DNA of 64,000 bases from [Ruminococcus] lactaris ATCC 29176 (GTDB lineage Bacteria; Bacillota; Clostridia; Lachnospirales; Lachnospiraceae): contig NZ_CP102292.1 in the NCBI RefSeq assembly GCF_025152405.1, positions 1,178,001 to 1,242,000 of the forward strand, given 5' to 3'. The first letter of the stretch is position 1. Every line of letters starts with the position of its first letter. Positions 43,642-52,746 of the stretch are shown here, one piece after another. The notes below the pieces were generated by a model, which saw only the letters and a program-made list of their open reading frames with translations, searched no databases and was not told where the DNA came from. Position numbers and translations under genes: made by a program.

Positions 43642-44434
43642 AACTTACAATACTCTTCCGAGGACATTTCTCTGCACAGATTCCGCAATTAGTACATTTT
43701 TCCGCATCAATATGTGCAAGGAAATTTGTTACAGTAACGGCACCTGACGGGCAGTTCTTTTCGCACAGTTTACATCCGATGCAGCCAACCTGGCAGGCTT
43801 CCATCAGAGCCTTTCCTTTTTCATTGGAGTTACATTTTACAAAAGTCTTCTGACTGTAAGGAATCAGCTCAATCAGATGCTTCGGACATGCGGCAATACA
43901 CTTTCCACAGGCCCGGCAGACTTCTTTATCAACGGTTGCGATTCCGTCCACGACATGGATCGCATCAAACGGACAGGCTTTTACGCAAGAGCCGAAACCA
44001 AGGCATCCTGCATTGCAACTCTTCGGTCCGCCATCCTGCATCTGACTTGCCATGAGGCAGTCCTGCACACCTGTATACTGATATTCGGTCTTTGCCTTTT
44101 CACAGGTTCCTGCACATTTTACAAAAGCTACCTTTTTCTCCTGACTGCCAACGGAAACGCCCATGATCTCACCAATTTTTTCGGCAACCGGGGCACCACC
44201 AACAGGACAGCCATTTACTTCAGCTTCTCCTTTTACGATTGCTGCTGCAAGTCCGGAACATCCGGCATAGCCACAGCCACCACAGTTGTTGCCCGGAAGG
44301 ACACCGAGAATAGCTTCTTCTCTTTCATCCACTTCTACTGCGAATTTCTTCCCTGCGATTCCAAGAAAAACTCCGATGAACAGACCGGTTCCACCGACAA
44401 CGACTGCCGCTAAAATAATTGCTGTAATAGTCAT
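43640..44434 (-). CDS. rnfB: Rnf complex subunit RnfB
   Basis: 264 residues. One N-terminal membrane helix, the 4Fe-4S domain NNCGGCGYAGCSGLA with a following Cys, then ferredoxin-like motifs CLGFGSCVKACP, CRACGKCIAACP, CIGCKLCEKNCP and CTNCGICAEKCP. It receives electrons from reduced ferredoxin. It is last in the rnfCDGEAB order. The stop codon lies in the right end of the foldback repeat. Confidence 0.96.
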   Translation of the reverse strand: MTITAIILAAVVVGGTGLFIGVFLGIAGKKFAVEVDEREEAILGVLPGNNCGGCGYAGCSGLAAAIVKGEAEVNGCPVGGAPVAEKIGEIMGVSVGSQEKKVAFVKCAGTCEKAKTEYQYTGVQDCLMASQMQDGGPKSCNAGCLGFGSCVKACPFDAIHVVDGIATVDKEVCRACGKCIAACPKHLIELIPYSQKTFVKCNSNEKGKALMEACQVGCIGCKLCEKNCPSGAVTVTNFLAHIDAEKCTNCGICAEKCPRKSIVS

Positions 44435-44446
44435 TTTGTCTTCCTC

Positions 44447-45070
44447 CTATATTAATCCTGAAAATCCAAAGAAAGCAATCGCCATCAGACCTGCCGTAAC
44501 AAGCACGATCGGAGTGCCTTTGAAGGATTCTGTAATATCATTGTATTCGATCTTTTCACGGATTCCGGCCATCAATACGATAGAAACGAGGAATCCCACA
44601 GCCGTTGCAAATCCATTGATAACACCGGTAAGAAGTCCCATACCTGTACTCATGTTATCGTAATAACCATTCTGTACATTTGTCAGGGCAACACCAAGTA
44701 CTGCACAGTTTGTTGTGATCAATGGGAGATAAACGCCCAGTGCATTGTACAGGGATGGCATCGCCTTCTTCAGGAACATCTCGACGAACTGAACCAGTGC
44801 GGCAATGACAAGAATGAATACGATTGTATTCAGATAGGATAACTCTCCTCCCAGAATATTCGGGTTGCCAAGGATAAATTTATAAATCAGACCGGTAACG
44901 AATGAAGCAATCGTGATAACGAATACAACGGCACTTCCCATACCGGCGGCTGTCTTTACATTTTTGGATACGCCAAGGAACGGACAGATACCGAGAAACT
45001 GGCTCAGTACAACGTTATTGACAAATGCTGAACCTACGGCGATCAATAATAAGTCTTGTAATGCTTTCAT
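44447..45070 (-). CDS. rnfA: Rnf complex subunit RnfA
   Basis: 207 residues with six membrane helices. Motifs NNVVLSQFLGICPFLGVSK (with conserved Cys) and LPLITTNCAVLGVAL (second Cys that helps bind an intramembrane Fe-S cluster). It forms the ion-translocating core with RnfE. The N-terminus is a few residues longer than usual; GGAGG lies upstream. Confidence 0.96.
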   Translation of the reverse strand: MKALQDLLLIAVGSAFVNNVVLSQFLGICPFLGVSKNVKTAAGMGSAVVFVITIASFVTGLIYKFILGNPNILGGELSYLNTIVFILVIAALVQFVEMFLKKAMPSLYNALGVYLPLITTNCAVLGVALTNVQNGYYDNMSTGMGLLTGVINGFATAVGFLVSIVLMAGIREKIEYNDITESFKGTPIVLVTAGLMAIAFFGFSGLI

Positions 45071-45087
45071 TTAGTATGTCCCCTCCT

Positions 45088-45810
45088 TTACTCGTCTTTT
45101 CCTGCAACAGTTTCTGTCGCCGTCGCAATCGCATGTCCACCGCATGCCGCTGCATTTCCACAAGAAGCACAACTGGCACCGCATCCTGCTGCTTCCGGTA
45201 CTTTTTTACCTTTTCTGGCAAGATTATTTTTTACTTTGTTCTGAAGTGCAACAAGGCAGGCAAGTACGAAAAATGCTCCAGGTGCAAGAATAAAGATCGT
45301 AAAAGGTTCATAAGAATCAGGAAGGATCTGCATATTGAAAATCTTTCCTGAACCGATCAATTCTCTGACAATACCGATAGAAGTCAGACCGACTGTAAAC
45401 CCAAGTCCCATTCCAATTCCATCGAAAATAGATGGAATGACTGGATTTTTAGAAGCATAACTCTCTGCTCTTCCGAGAATGATACAGTTTACAACGATCA
45501 GAGGAATATACAGACCAAGCGAATCATAAAGGCTCGGAACAAATCCTTCCATCAGGAAATCAACGATTGTTACAAATGAAGCAACAATTACGATGAATGC
45601 CGGCATTCTGACTGAATCGGGAATAATCTTTCTGAGCATGGAGATCATCATGTTGGACATGATAAGAACAGCCGTTGTAGAAAGTCCCATGCCAATTCCG
45701 TTGATGGCAGAAGTCGTAACTGCAAGAGTCGGACACATTCCGAGCATAAGAACGAAGGTCGGATTTTCTTTTACCAGACCATTCATTAAACGTTCTGTAC
45801 ATTTATTCAT
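45088..45810 (-). CDS. rnfE: Rnf complex subunit RnfE with Cys-rich C-terminal tail
   Basis: 240 residues, homologous to RnfA: six helices with VLMLGMCPTLAVTTSA and LYIPLIVVNCIILGRAE (the paired cysteines). After the last helix (KNNLARKGKK) comes an extra tail of about 35 residues with five cysteines and a histidine in GCGASCASCGN and ACGGHA. Canonical RnfE ends before this; the tail could bind a metal. The gene overlaps rnfG by 8 nt. Confidence 0.94.
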   Translation of the reverse strand: MNKCTERLMNGLVKENPTFVLMLGMCPTLAVTTSAINGIGMGLSTTAVLIMSNMMISMLRKIIPDSVRMPAFIVIVASFVTIVDFLMEGFVPSLYDSLGLYIPLIVVNCIILGRAESYASKNPVIPSIFDGIGMGLGFTVGLTSIGIVRELIGSGKIFNMQILPDSYEPFTIFILAPGAFFVLACLVALQNKVKNNLARKGKKVPEAAGCGASCASCGNAAACGGHAIATATETVAGKDE

Positions 45811-46417
45811 TGCTACCGCCTCCTAACTCATTTTGAAAATACACAAGAGCAGAATCTACGGCATTCGTAACTGCATTTGTAGTAATAGTTGCACCGCTGA
45901 TCGCATCGATCTTGTCGTCGCCCTCTTCTCCTGTCTTAGTATAAGAAAATGTCTCTACTTTTTTATCTTTGAACTGATCTTTGAAAGCCGGCTCAGTTGC
46001 CTTCATGCCAAGACCTGCAGTTTCACTGATACTGAGCATCTCAATTCCCTTTACGGTTCCATCGGCCTGGATACCGACCGAGATTTCAATATCTCCGCCA
46101 TACCCCTCATGGGAAACTACATTGATGACATATCCAATGGTCTCACCGCTTTTATCTTTTCCAAGGGCAACTTCCTCGATAGCATCGCTGGAATACCCGT
46201 TGGATTTTAAAAGTTCAGAAGCAGCATCTGTATCAAGATCATCTACAGTTTCAAAAGAATCTGCATCGGACAGAACCGATTGGAATGCTTCCTGCTTTGA
46301 ATTTGCTTTTGCATTGGCGATCGGTTCTTTCGTAACTCCGTATACAACACCAAGGAGCAGTCCGGCGATGACGGTGATCGCAGTGAGAATGAATGCATTT
46401 TTAACTATTTTATTCAT
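45803..46417 (-). CDS. rnfG: Rnf complex subunit RnfG
   Basis: 204 residues: an N-terminal membrane helix (AFILTAITVIAGLLLGVVYG) and an extracytoplasmic FMN-binding domain. SGATITTNAV carries the Thr flavinylated by ApbE. The ATG at 46417 shares a base with the rnfD stop (TAATG), and GGAG lies upstream. A longer open frame to 46555 is not used. Confidence 0.95.
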   Translation of the reverse strand: MNKIVKNAFILTAITVIAGLLLGVVYGVTKEPIANAKANSKQEAFQSVLSDADSFETVDDLDTDAASELLKSNGYSSDAIEEVALGKDKSGETIGYVINVVSHEGYGGDIEISVGIQADGTVKGIEMLSISETAGLGMKATEPAFKDQFKDKKVETFSYTKTGEEGDDKIDAISGATITTNAVTNAVDSALVYFQNELGGGSNE

Positions 46418-47349
46418 TACTTCTCTCCTCCTTTTCCAAATGGCTTTGGCAGGGTTGCCTTCTCGATCAGAGGAACGAGCAGGTTGCTGATGATGATCGC
46501 ATAAGATACACCTTCGGCAGAACCTCCGAAAAGACGGAACAGACCCGTCAGACATCCAAGGCAGATACCATAGACGATCTTTCCCTTACTGGTGATCGGA
46601 GAAGTGACATAATCTGTTGCCATAAACCATGCACCGAGCATGAGTCCGCCGCCGCATAAGTGTGCAGTAATGTACTGTGGGTCAAATCCATGACCGCCAA
46701 ATAAAGAAATAAAAATGACAAATGTTAATATGTAAGTTCCGGGAATCCGCAGATCGATCACTCCCATAAGGATCAGGAACATTGCTCCGATCATCAGTGC
46801 GATGACAGAAGTTTCCCCGATCGTTCCACTGGTATTACCGATCAGCATTGCAAATGAATCTACAGATTCACCGGCTTTCAGATTCGCCAGAGGAGTTGGT
46901 CCTGTAACTCCGTCGTATACAAAATTTGTCATCTTTCCTGCAAAGCAGATCAGAAGAAAGCAACGTGCACCAAGAGCCGGGTTCATGAAATTCTGTCCCA
47001 GTCCTCCGAAGAGCTGCTTTACAACAATGATCGCAAAGAAAGCACCGACAACCCCCATCCACCACGGAAGTGTCGGAGGAAGATTCAGTGCGAGAAGCAA
47101 TCCTGTGACTACTGCACTGAAATCTTTGATCGTGACCGGTTTATGCATGAGTTTCTCCCAGAGATATTCAGCCAAAACCGCTGCTGCTGTTGTTAGTACA
47201 ATCAAAATCCACGCATTTTCATGCCGGAAATTCCAAATTCCAAAGAACGTTGCCGGAAGCAGGGAAATAACAACCATAAGCATAATATTACTGCTGGTTA
47301 CTTTATCCCGGATATGCGGAGAAGATGATACATTATAATTTTCGTTCAA
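46417..47349 (-). CDS. rnfD: Rnf complex subunit RnfD
   Basis: 310 residues with eight to ten membrane helices. SSPHIRDKVTSSNIM is typical of the RnfD/NqrB start, and VTGPTPLA is the flavinylation site (Thr). GGLGQNFMNPALGARCFL is conserved. The start codon is TTG (47349-47347) after GAGAGGTGA, so translation may be somewhat limited. It follows rnfC by 15 nt. Confidence 0.95.
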   Translation of the reverse strand: MNENYNVSSSPHIRDKVTSSNIMLMVVISLLPATFFGIWNFRHENAWILIVLTTAAAVLAEYLWEKLMHKPVTIKDFSAVVTGLLLALNLPPTLPWWMGVVGAFFAIIVVKQLFGGLGQNFMNPALGARCFLLICFAGKMTNFVYDGVTGPTPLANLKAGESVDSFAMLIGNTSGTIGETSVIALMIGAMFLILMGVIDLRIPGTYILTFVIFISLFGGHGFDPQYITAHLCGGGLMLGAWFMATDYVTSPITSKGKIVYGICLGCLTGLFRLFGGSAEGVSYAIIISNLLVPLIEKATLPKPFGKGGEK

Positions 47350-47364
47350 TTTTATTCACCTCTC

Positions 47365-48684
47365 TTACTTTTTCTTCCTGTTGGCAAGTGTGATCTTACG
47401 CATAGAACCGATGGACTGTTTCAACTGACGCTTTGCCGGACAGACATAGCTGCAGGATCCACATTCCACACATTCCAGACCATTCCATGCCACAAAAGAA
47501 GCTTCATCTTGCCTTTTGGCGAAATCTGCCAGTCGGGATGGAATGATACGGCTTGGACATACATCGACGCATCTTGCACAGTTAATGCAGGCGGTCTCAG
47601 GACTCTTCTTTACAATATCTTCTTTGAAGGCAAGAAGTGAAGAAGAAGTTTTGGTGACCGGTGCATCCAGAGTGACCATGGCAAATCCCATCATCGGGCC
47701 TCCGGAGATCAGTTTCTCAGGTTCCTCAGTGAACCCGCCTGCCGCTTCAATCAGTTCCTTATGGCTGATGCCAAGCGGTACAAGGAAATTTCCCGGTTCA
47801 GCGACTGCATCACCGCTGACTGTCACCACACGTTCCATCAGAGGTTTCCCATTGATCACTGCATTATGAATCCCGATCAGAGTCTCTACATTGTCCACAA
47901 TGCATCCTGCATCAGCAGGCAGCATGGATGCATTGATCGCACGTCCGGTGACGGCATAGATCAACTGTCGTTCAGCTCCCTGCGGATATTTGGTCATCAA
48001 AGCTTTCACATCCATTTTAGGTTCTTCAGAAACTGCATCCTGTAACTTCTGGATACAGTCCTTTTTATTATCTTCCACCGCAAAAATACCGCGTGCATTT
48101 GGGAACAGAGATAAAATAACACGCATTCCACTTACAAGATCTTCCGTATATTCAAGCATTCTGCGGTAATCAGCAGTGATATAAGGTTCACATTCAGCAC
48201 AGTTTGCAATGATATATTCAATCTTGTCAGCATCTTTCGGGGAGAGCTTGACTCTGGTAGGAAAACCGGCACCTCCCATTCCTACAATACCGGCATCTCC
48301 TATTTTGGAAATGATCTCCTCGCGGGTCATTTCATTGAGAGGCTTAACCGGAGCATACTCTGCTTCCTGATATTCGCCATCATTCTGAATTACGATACAA
48401 TCAACTTTTGTTCCGGTTGGATTAAAATGCTTTTCTAAAGCTTTTACTTTACCGGATACAGAAGAATATACCGGAGCAGAAACAAATCCTCCCGCTTCGG
48501 CGATCATTTGACCTTTTAAAACCTGGTCTCCTTTTTTTACCACCGGAACTGCCGGAGCACCGATATGCTGGGAGAGAGGATAGATGAGATCACCTGTCGG
48601 TAAAAGAGCTTTGATCGGCTGATCCTTTGAAAAACGTTTCCCGTCATCAGGATGTATTCCGCCTTTAAATGTCAAAAGTCCCAT
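47365..48684 (-). CDS. rnfC: Rnf complex subunit RnfC
   Basis: 439 residues. TFKGGIHPDDGKRFSKDQP at the start, a NuoF-like NADH/FMN domain with GMGGAGFPTRVKLSP, a SLBB-like region, and two 4Fe-4S motifs CINCARCVDVCPSRI and CVECGSCSYVCPAKR. It is the NAD(H)-oxidising or -reducing subunit. Start 48684 has AAGGAAGG 7 nt upstream. It is the first gene of the operon. Confidence 0.96.
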   Translation of the reverse strand: MGLLTFKGGIHPDDGKRFSKDQPIKALLPTGDLIYPLSQHIGAPAVPVVKKGDQVLKGQMIAEAGGFVSAPVYSSVSGKVKALEKHFNPTGTKVDCIVIQNDGEYQEAEYAPVKPLNEMTREEIISKIGDAGIVGMGGAGFPTRVKLSPKDADKIEYIIANCAECEPYITADYRRMLEYTEDLVSGMRVILSLFPNARGIFAVEDNKKDCIQKLQDAVSEEPKMDVKALMTKYPQGAERQLIYAVTGRAINASMLPADAGCIVDNVETLIGIHNAVINGKPLMERVVTVSGDAVAEPGNFLVPLGISHKELIEAAGGFTEEPEKLISGGPMMGFAMVTLDAPVTKTSSSLLAFKEDIVKKSPETACINCARCVDVCPSRIIPSRLADFAKRQDEASFVAWNGLECVECGSCSYVCPAKRQLKQSIGSMRKITLANRKKK

Positions 48685-48720
48685 TTTACGCTTCCTTCCT
48701 TTCTTAGAAGTGAACTGAAC

Positions 48721-48748
48721 ATTACAGTACACTTTTCTTTTTTCACAA
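48721..48748 (-). promoter_or_regulatory. Possible promoter of the rnf operon
   Basis: Minus-strand TTGTGA (48743-48748) and TGTAAT (48721-48726) with 16-nt spacing, 37 nt before rnfC. Moderate match. Confidence 0.4.
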
Positions 48749-48810
48749 AGTCCATTTTACTAAAATATGTACTAAAAATCCAGTCGTATCAGCAGAATAT
48801 TTGTCATGTA

Positions 48811-48846
48811 TTAAAAAAGAGACAGCCGAAACCGACTGTCTCTTTA
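48811..48846 (-). terminator. Terminator of the cmk-ispH-S1 operon
   Basis: An 11-bp stem with one G.U pair (48818-48828 with 48833-48843) is followed by TTTTTTA on the minus strand, about 20 nt after the S1-protein stop codon. Confidence 0.92.
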
Positions 48847-48866
48847 AAATATCTGCTTAATAAGAC

Positions 48867-49955
48867 TTATGCTTCTGTCTCTTCGTCAGCATAGCCCTGA
48901 GAATCTGACTCAAGAGCCTTCATGCTCAGGCTGATCTTCTTTTCAGCTTCGTTCAGGTCAACAACCTTTGCTGTGATCTCCTGTCCGATGGAAAGAACAT
49001 CAGATGGCTTATCAACATGATTTTTGGAGATCTGGGATACGTGAAGCAGTGCATCTACTCCAGGTGCAAGTTCAACAAATGCTCCGAAATCTGTCATACG
49101 TGCAACTTTTCCTGTTACAACGTTGCCTACAGCAAAATCTTCTGCTGCATTTACCCATGGATTTGTCTCCGGGAACTTCAGGCTGAGTGCAATTTTTGTA
49201 TCACGGATGTCTTTTACGAGAACTTTCAGCTCATCACCAACATGGAATACTTTCTTTGGATTATCAACACGTCCCCATGACATCTCTGAGATATGAAGAA
49301 GACCGTCAACACCACCAAGATCAACGAATGCTCCGAAATCTGTCACATTCTTAACAGTTCCTTCTACTGTATCGCCAACATGTAATTTAGCGAATAACTC
49401 TTTCTGCTTTTCAGCACGCTCAGCAACAAGAAGCTGTCTTCTGTCACCGATCACACGGTTTCTTCTCGGGTTGAACTCGCTGATTACAAACTCAATTTCC
49501 TGTCCCTCGTACTTGCTGAGATCCTTCTCATAAGAATCAGATACAAGGCTTGCAGGAATGAAGACTCTTACTTCATCAACTGTTGTACAGATTCCACCAC
49601 CGAGAATCTGAGTAACTGTGGCTTTTAATACTTCATGATTTTCAAATGCTTCACGAAGTCTTTCATTTCCTTTTTCAGCAGCCAGTCTCTTGTATGTAAG
49701 AAGAACCTGACCCTCTCCGTCATTTACTTTCAGTACTTTGACAGTCATTGTATCACCAACATTGACTACGGTTGTAAGATCCAGTGACTGGTCATTGGAA
49801 TACTCGTTCTTTGTAATGATACCATCAGCTTTGTATCCGATATTCAGGATGATCTCATCTGGCTTTACATCGATTACAGTTCCCTCTACGACCTCTCCAT
49901 TGTGAATAGTTTTAAATGACTCGTCTAACATCTGTTCAAAAGATAATTCTGACAT
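48867..49955 (-). CDS. S1 RNA-binding domain protein (30S ribosomal protein S1-like)
   Basis: 362 residues with four S1 domains of about 70 residues each (VVEGTVIDVKPDEIILNIGY, then VLKATVTQILGGGICTTVDE, TVEGTVKNVTDFGAFVDLGG and VVTGKVARMTDFGAFVELAP). The last two are the best matches to S1 and include VDGLLHISEMS and VDALLHVSQIS. Four domains fits Gram-positive S1 proteins. Start 49955 has GAGGAGG 10 nt upstream; it overlaps ispH by 20 nt. In other Clostridia the two are fused into one protein, so this overlap is the split form. Confidence 0.92.
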   Translation of the reverse strand: MSELSFEQMLDESFKTIHNGEVVEGTVIDVKPDEIILNIGYKADGIITKNEYSNDQSLDLTTVVNVGDTMTVKVLKVNDGEGQVLLTYKRLAAEKGNERLREAFENHEVLKATVTQILGGGICTTVDEVRVFIPASLVSDSYEKDLSKYEGQEIEFVISEFNPRRNRVIGDRRQLLVAERAEKQKELFAKLHVGDTVEGTVKNVTDFGAFVDLGGVDGLLHISEMSWGRVDNPKKVFHVGDELKVLVKDIRDTKIALSLKFPETNPWVNAAEDFAVGNVVTGKVARMTDFGAFVELAPGVDALLHVSQISKNHVDKPSDVLSIGQEITAKVVDLNEAEKKISLSMKALESDSQGYADEETEA

Positions 49956-50790
49956 TATTTTGAACCTCCTCAATTATATTGTTGGGCGTGGATGCCCCTG
50001 CTGTAATACCTACTGTTTCCACTGACCCTAATTGATTCAAATCCAAATCGCCAAGTGTCTGTATATAGTACGTATTGTTACATGCTTTTCTGCATATTTC
50101 AAATAACTTCTGGGTATTGGAACTATGTTTGTCACCAATAACGATCATAGCATCCACCGTCTCTGCTATGCTCCGGGCTTCAGTCTGACGCTCCTTTGTA
50201 GCATTACAGATTGTATTTAAAACACTTACATCATAACTCTTTTTTTCAATAATTTCAACTAATTCTTTAAATTTATTGTAATTAAATGTCGTTTGTGCCA
50301 CAATGCATATTTTCTGGTCTGCAGGGCAGGAAAAACTTTCTGCTTCTTCTACGTTTCGGATCACGCTGACCGGGGATTTTGCCCATCCCCGGATTCCCTG
50401 GACTTCCGGGTGATCGGGATTCCCGATGATAATGATACGATCCCCCTGTTCACTGTGCTTTTCTACGATCTTATGGATTTTCTTGACAAACGGGCAGGTT
50501 GCATCAACAATATGGATCCCTTTTTTTTCAAGTTCCTCGTAAACTCTTTTTTCTACACCGTGGGAACGGATAATAACGGTTCCTTCTTTCAGTGCAGCAA
50601 GATCCTCTTCACTTCTAATGACACGGACACCTCTTTTTTCCATATCTTTGACTACTTCTTCATTGTGGATGATCGGTCCGTAGGTATAAATTTTTTCATC
50701 GGTTCCGGTTTCAGTACATTTGTAAACTGTATCAACAGCTCTTTTTACTCCGAAACAAAATCCAGCAGATTCTGCTTTGATAATTTTCAT
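49936..50790 (-). CDS. ispH: 4-hydroxy-3-methylbut-2-enyl diphosphate reductase
   Basis: 284 residues. Cluster cysteines Cys12 (AGFCFGVKRAV), Cys in DATCPFV and Cys in NTICNATKERQ, with catalytic Glu in TTFNYNKFKEL-to-NATKER order and GDKHSSNTQKL. It performs the last step of the MEP isoprenoid pathway, using a 4Fe-4S cluster. The gene follows cmk by 20 nt. Confidence 0.95.
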   Translation of the reverse strand: MKIIKAESAGFCFGVKRAVDTVYKCTETGTDEKIYTYGPIIHNEEVVKDMEKRGVRVIRSEEDLAALKEGTVIIRSHGVEKRVYEELEKKGIHIVDATCPFVKKIHKIVEKHSEQGDRIIIIGNPDHPEVQGIRGWAKSPVSVIRNVEEAESFSCPADQKICIVAQTTFNYNKFKELVEIIEKKSYDVSVLNTICNATKERQTEARSIAETVDAMIVIGDKHSSNTQKLFEICRKACNNTYYIQTLGDLDLNQLGSVETVGITAGASTPNNIIEEVQNNVRIIF

Positions 50791-50810
50791 CAGATTCTCC
50801 CGATCCTTTC

Positions 50811-51467
50811 TTATCTACAATGATCACAGATCGTACGCACTACTTCGTCGATCGTCATGTTGGAACTGTCAACGAGGATGGCATCTTCTGCCTGTTTCAA
50901 AGGAGCGACCTCTCTTGTCATATCCCGATGATCCCTCTCCTTAATATCCGTCATGATCTTTTCAAGAGTGATATGCTCTCCCTTTGCCGACAGTTCTTCA
51001 TATCTGCGTTTTGCACGGGTTTCAACACTGGCAGTCAGGTAAATCTTTACATCAGCATCCGGCAGAATATTTGTTCCAATGTCCCTGCCATCCATAATTA
51101 CGTCTTTTTCTCTGGCAAGAGAACGCTGGAGTTCAAGAAGCTTTGCACGGACTTCCGGGATTACAGAAGTTTTAGAGGCCATATTTCCAACCTTCTCAGT
51201 GCGAAGCTGTTCGGTGATATTTTCTCCGTTCAGGTAGATCTGCTGTATACCATTTTCGTATCCAATCGTAACTTTAGCATCATCACAGGCATCAATCACA
51301 GCTTTTTTATCATCACCGGAAAGTCCTTTTTTCAGAAAATGTACTGCAAGCCCGCGGTACATGGCACCAGTATCAACATAAATGTATCCTTTTTCTTTTG
51401 CAACCAGCTTTGCAATGGTACTTTTTCCTGCACCGGCAGGTCCATCAATCGCTACATTGTATCCCAT
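50811..51467 (-). CDS. cmk: Cytidylate kinase
   Basis: 218 residues. P-loop DGPAGAGKSTIAK, DTGAMYRGLA, and the lid/substrate motif VIMDGRDIGTNILP and RDHRDMTR. It phosphorylates CMP/dCMP. GGAGG lies 10 nt before the ATG. The order cmk-ispH-S1 is classical in Firmicutes. Confidence 0.96.
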   Translation of the reverse strand: MGYNVAIDGPAGAGKSTIAKLVAKEKGYIYVDTGAMYRGLAVHFLKKGLSGDDKKAVIDACDDAKVTIGYENGIQQIYLNGENITEQLRTEKVGNMASKTSVIPEVRAKLLELQRSLAREKDVIMDGRDIGTNILPDADVKIYLTASVETRAKRRYEELSAKGEHITLEKIMTDIKERDHRDMTREVAPLKQAEDAILVDSSNMTIDEVVRTICDHCR

Positions 51468-51495
51468 AGTATAAGTATCCTCCGATTTTTAATAT

Positions 51496-52746
51496 TTATT
51501 CAAATAATTTATCTTGTCCGGCACTGATCCCGGCAAGATAACCGGTAGACCAGGCAATCTGTAAATTATAACCACCGGTTACTGCGTCAAGATCCAGAAC
51601 TTCTCCGGCAAAATAGAGATTTTTTATCAATTTTGATTCCATCGTACCCGGATCGATCTCTTTTACGGAAATTCCACCTTTTGTAATGATGGCTTCATTA
51701 TATCCACGCAGTCCGGTCAGTGTCATATGAAAGTCTTTGATCAGCCGGAGCAGATTCAGGCGTTCTTCCTTTGTGATTTCATGAACCTTCTTTTCTTCTT
51801 CGATTCCCGAAAGTTCAATGATCACGGGACGTAATTTTGCTGGAAGTAAACTGTCAATAGCATTTTTAAACTGCTTATTATGGTTGGCTTCAAATTCCCG
51901 AAGCAGACGTTTATCCAACTGCTCTTCTGTCAGTGCCGGCTTAAGATCAATATGCAGTACCAGTTCTTTTTTTTCAAGCGTCTTTCCGACGATACTGCTT
52001 GCACTTAAGATAACCGGACCGGTTACTCCGTAATGCGTGAACAGCATTTCGCCAAATTCATCATAAAGCTTTTTTTTCCCATCTGTAATATGGATTTCGA
52101 TATTTTTGAGGGAAAGTCCCTGCAGTTCTTTTGCATACCATTCTTTTACTTCCATTGGAACAAGAGAGGGGAAAAGTTCTGTTACTTTATGGCCGCAATT
52201 TCTGGCAAAACGATATCCGTCACCGGTAGAACCGGTAGAAGGATATGAAATTCCTCCGGTTGCAACGACGACTGCATCTGCAGTCATTTTTTTCCCGTTG
52301 GCAAGCCGTACTCCTTTTATTTCCCTTTCATTATTGATCAACAATTCTTTTACTTCGCAGTGAAGCTGCACTTTTACTTTTAAATGCTGCATCTCTCTTG
52401 CTAATGCTGCAATTACATCTGAAGAATGATCAGAAACCGGAAAGACCCGGTTGCCCCGTTCAATTTTAGTTGCTACACCTAGTTCTTCAAAAAAATGAAT
52501 AACCTGATCATTTGTAAAGCTGTAAAAACCACTGTAAAGGAATTTGGGATTGCTGATGACGGCGGAAAATAAGTCTTCAATCTCAGATGCATTCGTTATA
52601 TTGCAGCGTCCTTTTCCTGTGATGAAGATTTTTTTGCCAAGTTTTTCATTTTTTTCCAACAGAGTCACGTTCTGTCCGTTCCTGGCTGCAAAGATGGCTG
52701 CCATCATCCCGGCTGCACCACCTCCGACTACGATTACGTTACTCAT
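51496..52746 (-). CDS. NAD(P)/FAD-dependent oxidoreductase (HI0933/BaiN family)
   Basis: 416 residues. FAD-binding VIVVGGGAAGMMAAIFAARNG at the start, then FITGKGRCNITN and VVATGGISYPSTGSTGDGYRFA, and at the C-terminus FAGEVLDLDAVTGGYNLQIAWSTG. This family includes BaiN, a flavoprotein reported to act in bile-acid 7-dehydroxylation in Clostridium scindens, but it is widespread and no bai genes are seen nearby. It overlaps the RpiR gene by 8 nt. Confidence 0.9.
   Translation of the reverse strand: MSNVIVVGGGAAGMMAAIFAARNGQNVTLLEKNEKLGKKIFITGKGRCNITNASEIEDLFSAVISNPKFLYSGFYSFTNDQVIHFFEELGVATKIERGNRVFPVSDHSSDVIAALAREMQHLKVKVQLHCEVKELLINNEREIKGVRLANGKKMTADAVVVATGGISYPSTGSTGDGYRFARNCGHKVTELFPSLVPMEVKEWYAKELQGLSLKNIEIHITDGKKKLYDEFGEMLFTHYGVTGPVILSASSIVGKTLEKKELVLHIDLKPALTEEQLDKRLLREFEANHNKQFKNAIDSLLPAKLRPVIIELSGIEEEKKVHEITKEERLNLLRLIKDFHMTLTGLRGYNEAIITKGGISVKEIDPGTMESKLIKNLYFAGEVLDLDAVTGGYNLQIAWSTGYLAGISAGQDKLFE

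Noticed and set aside
51496-52746. BaiN-like flavoprotein as a sign of a bile-acid operon
   Set aside because: The HI0933-type family is widespread and no other bai-like gene lies nearby.
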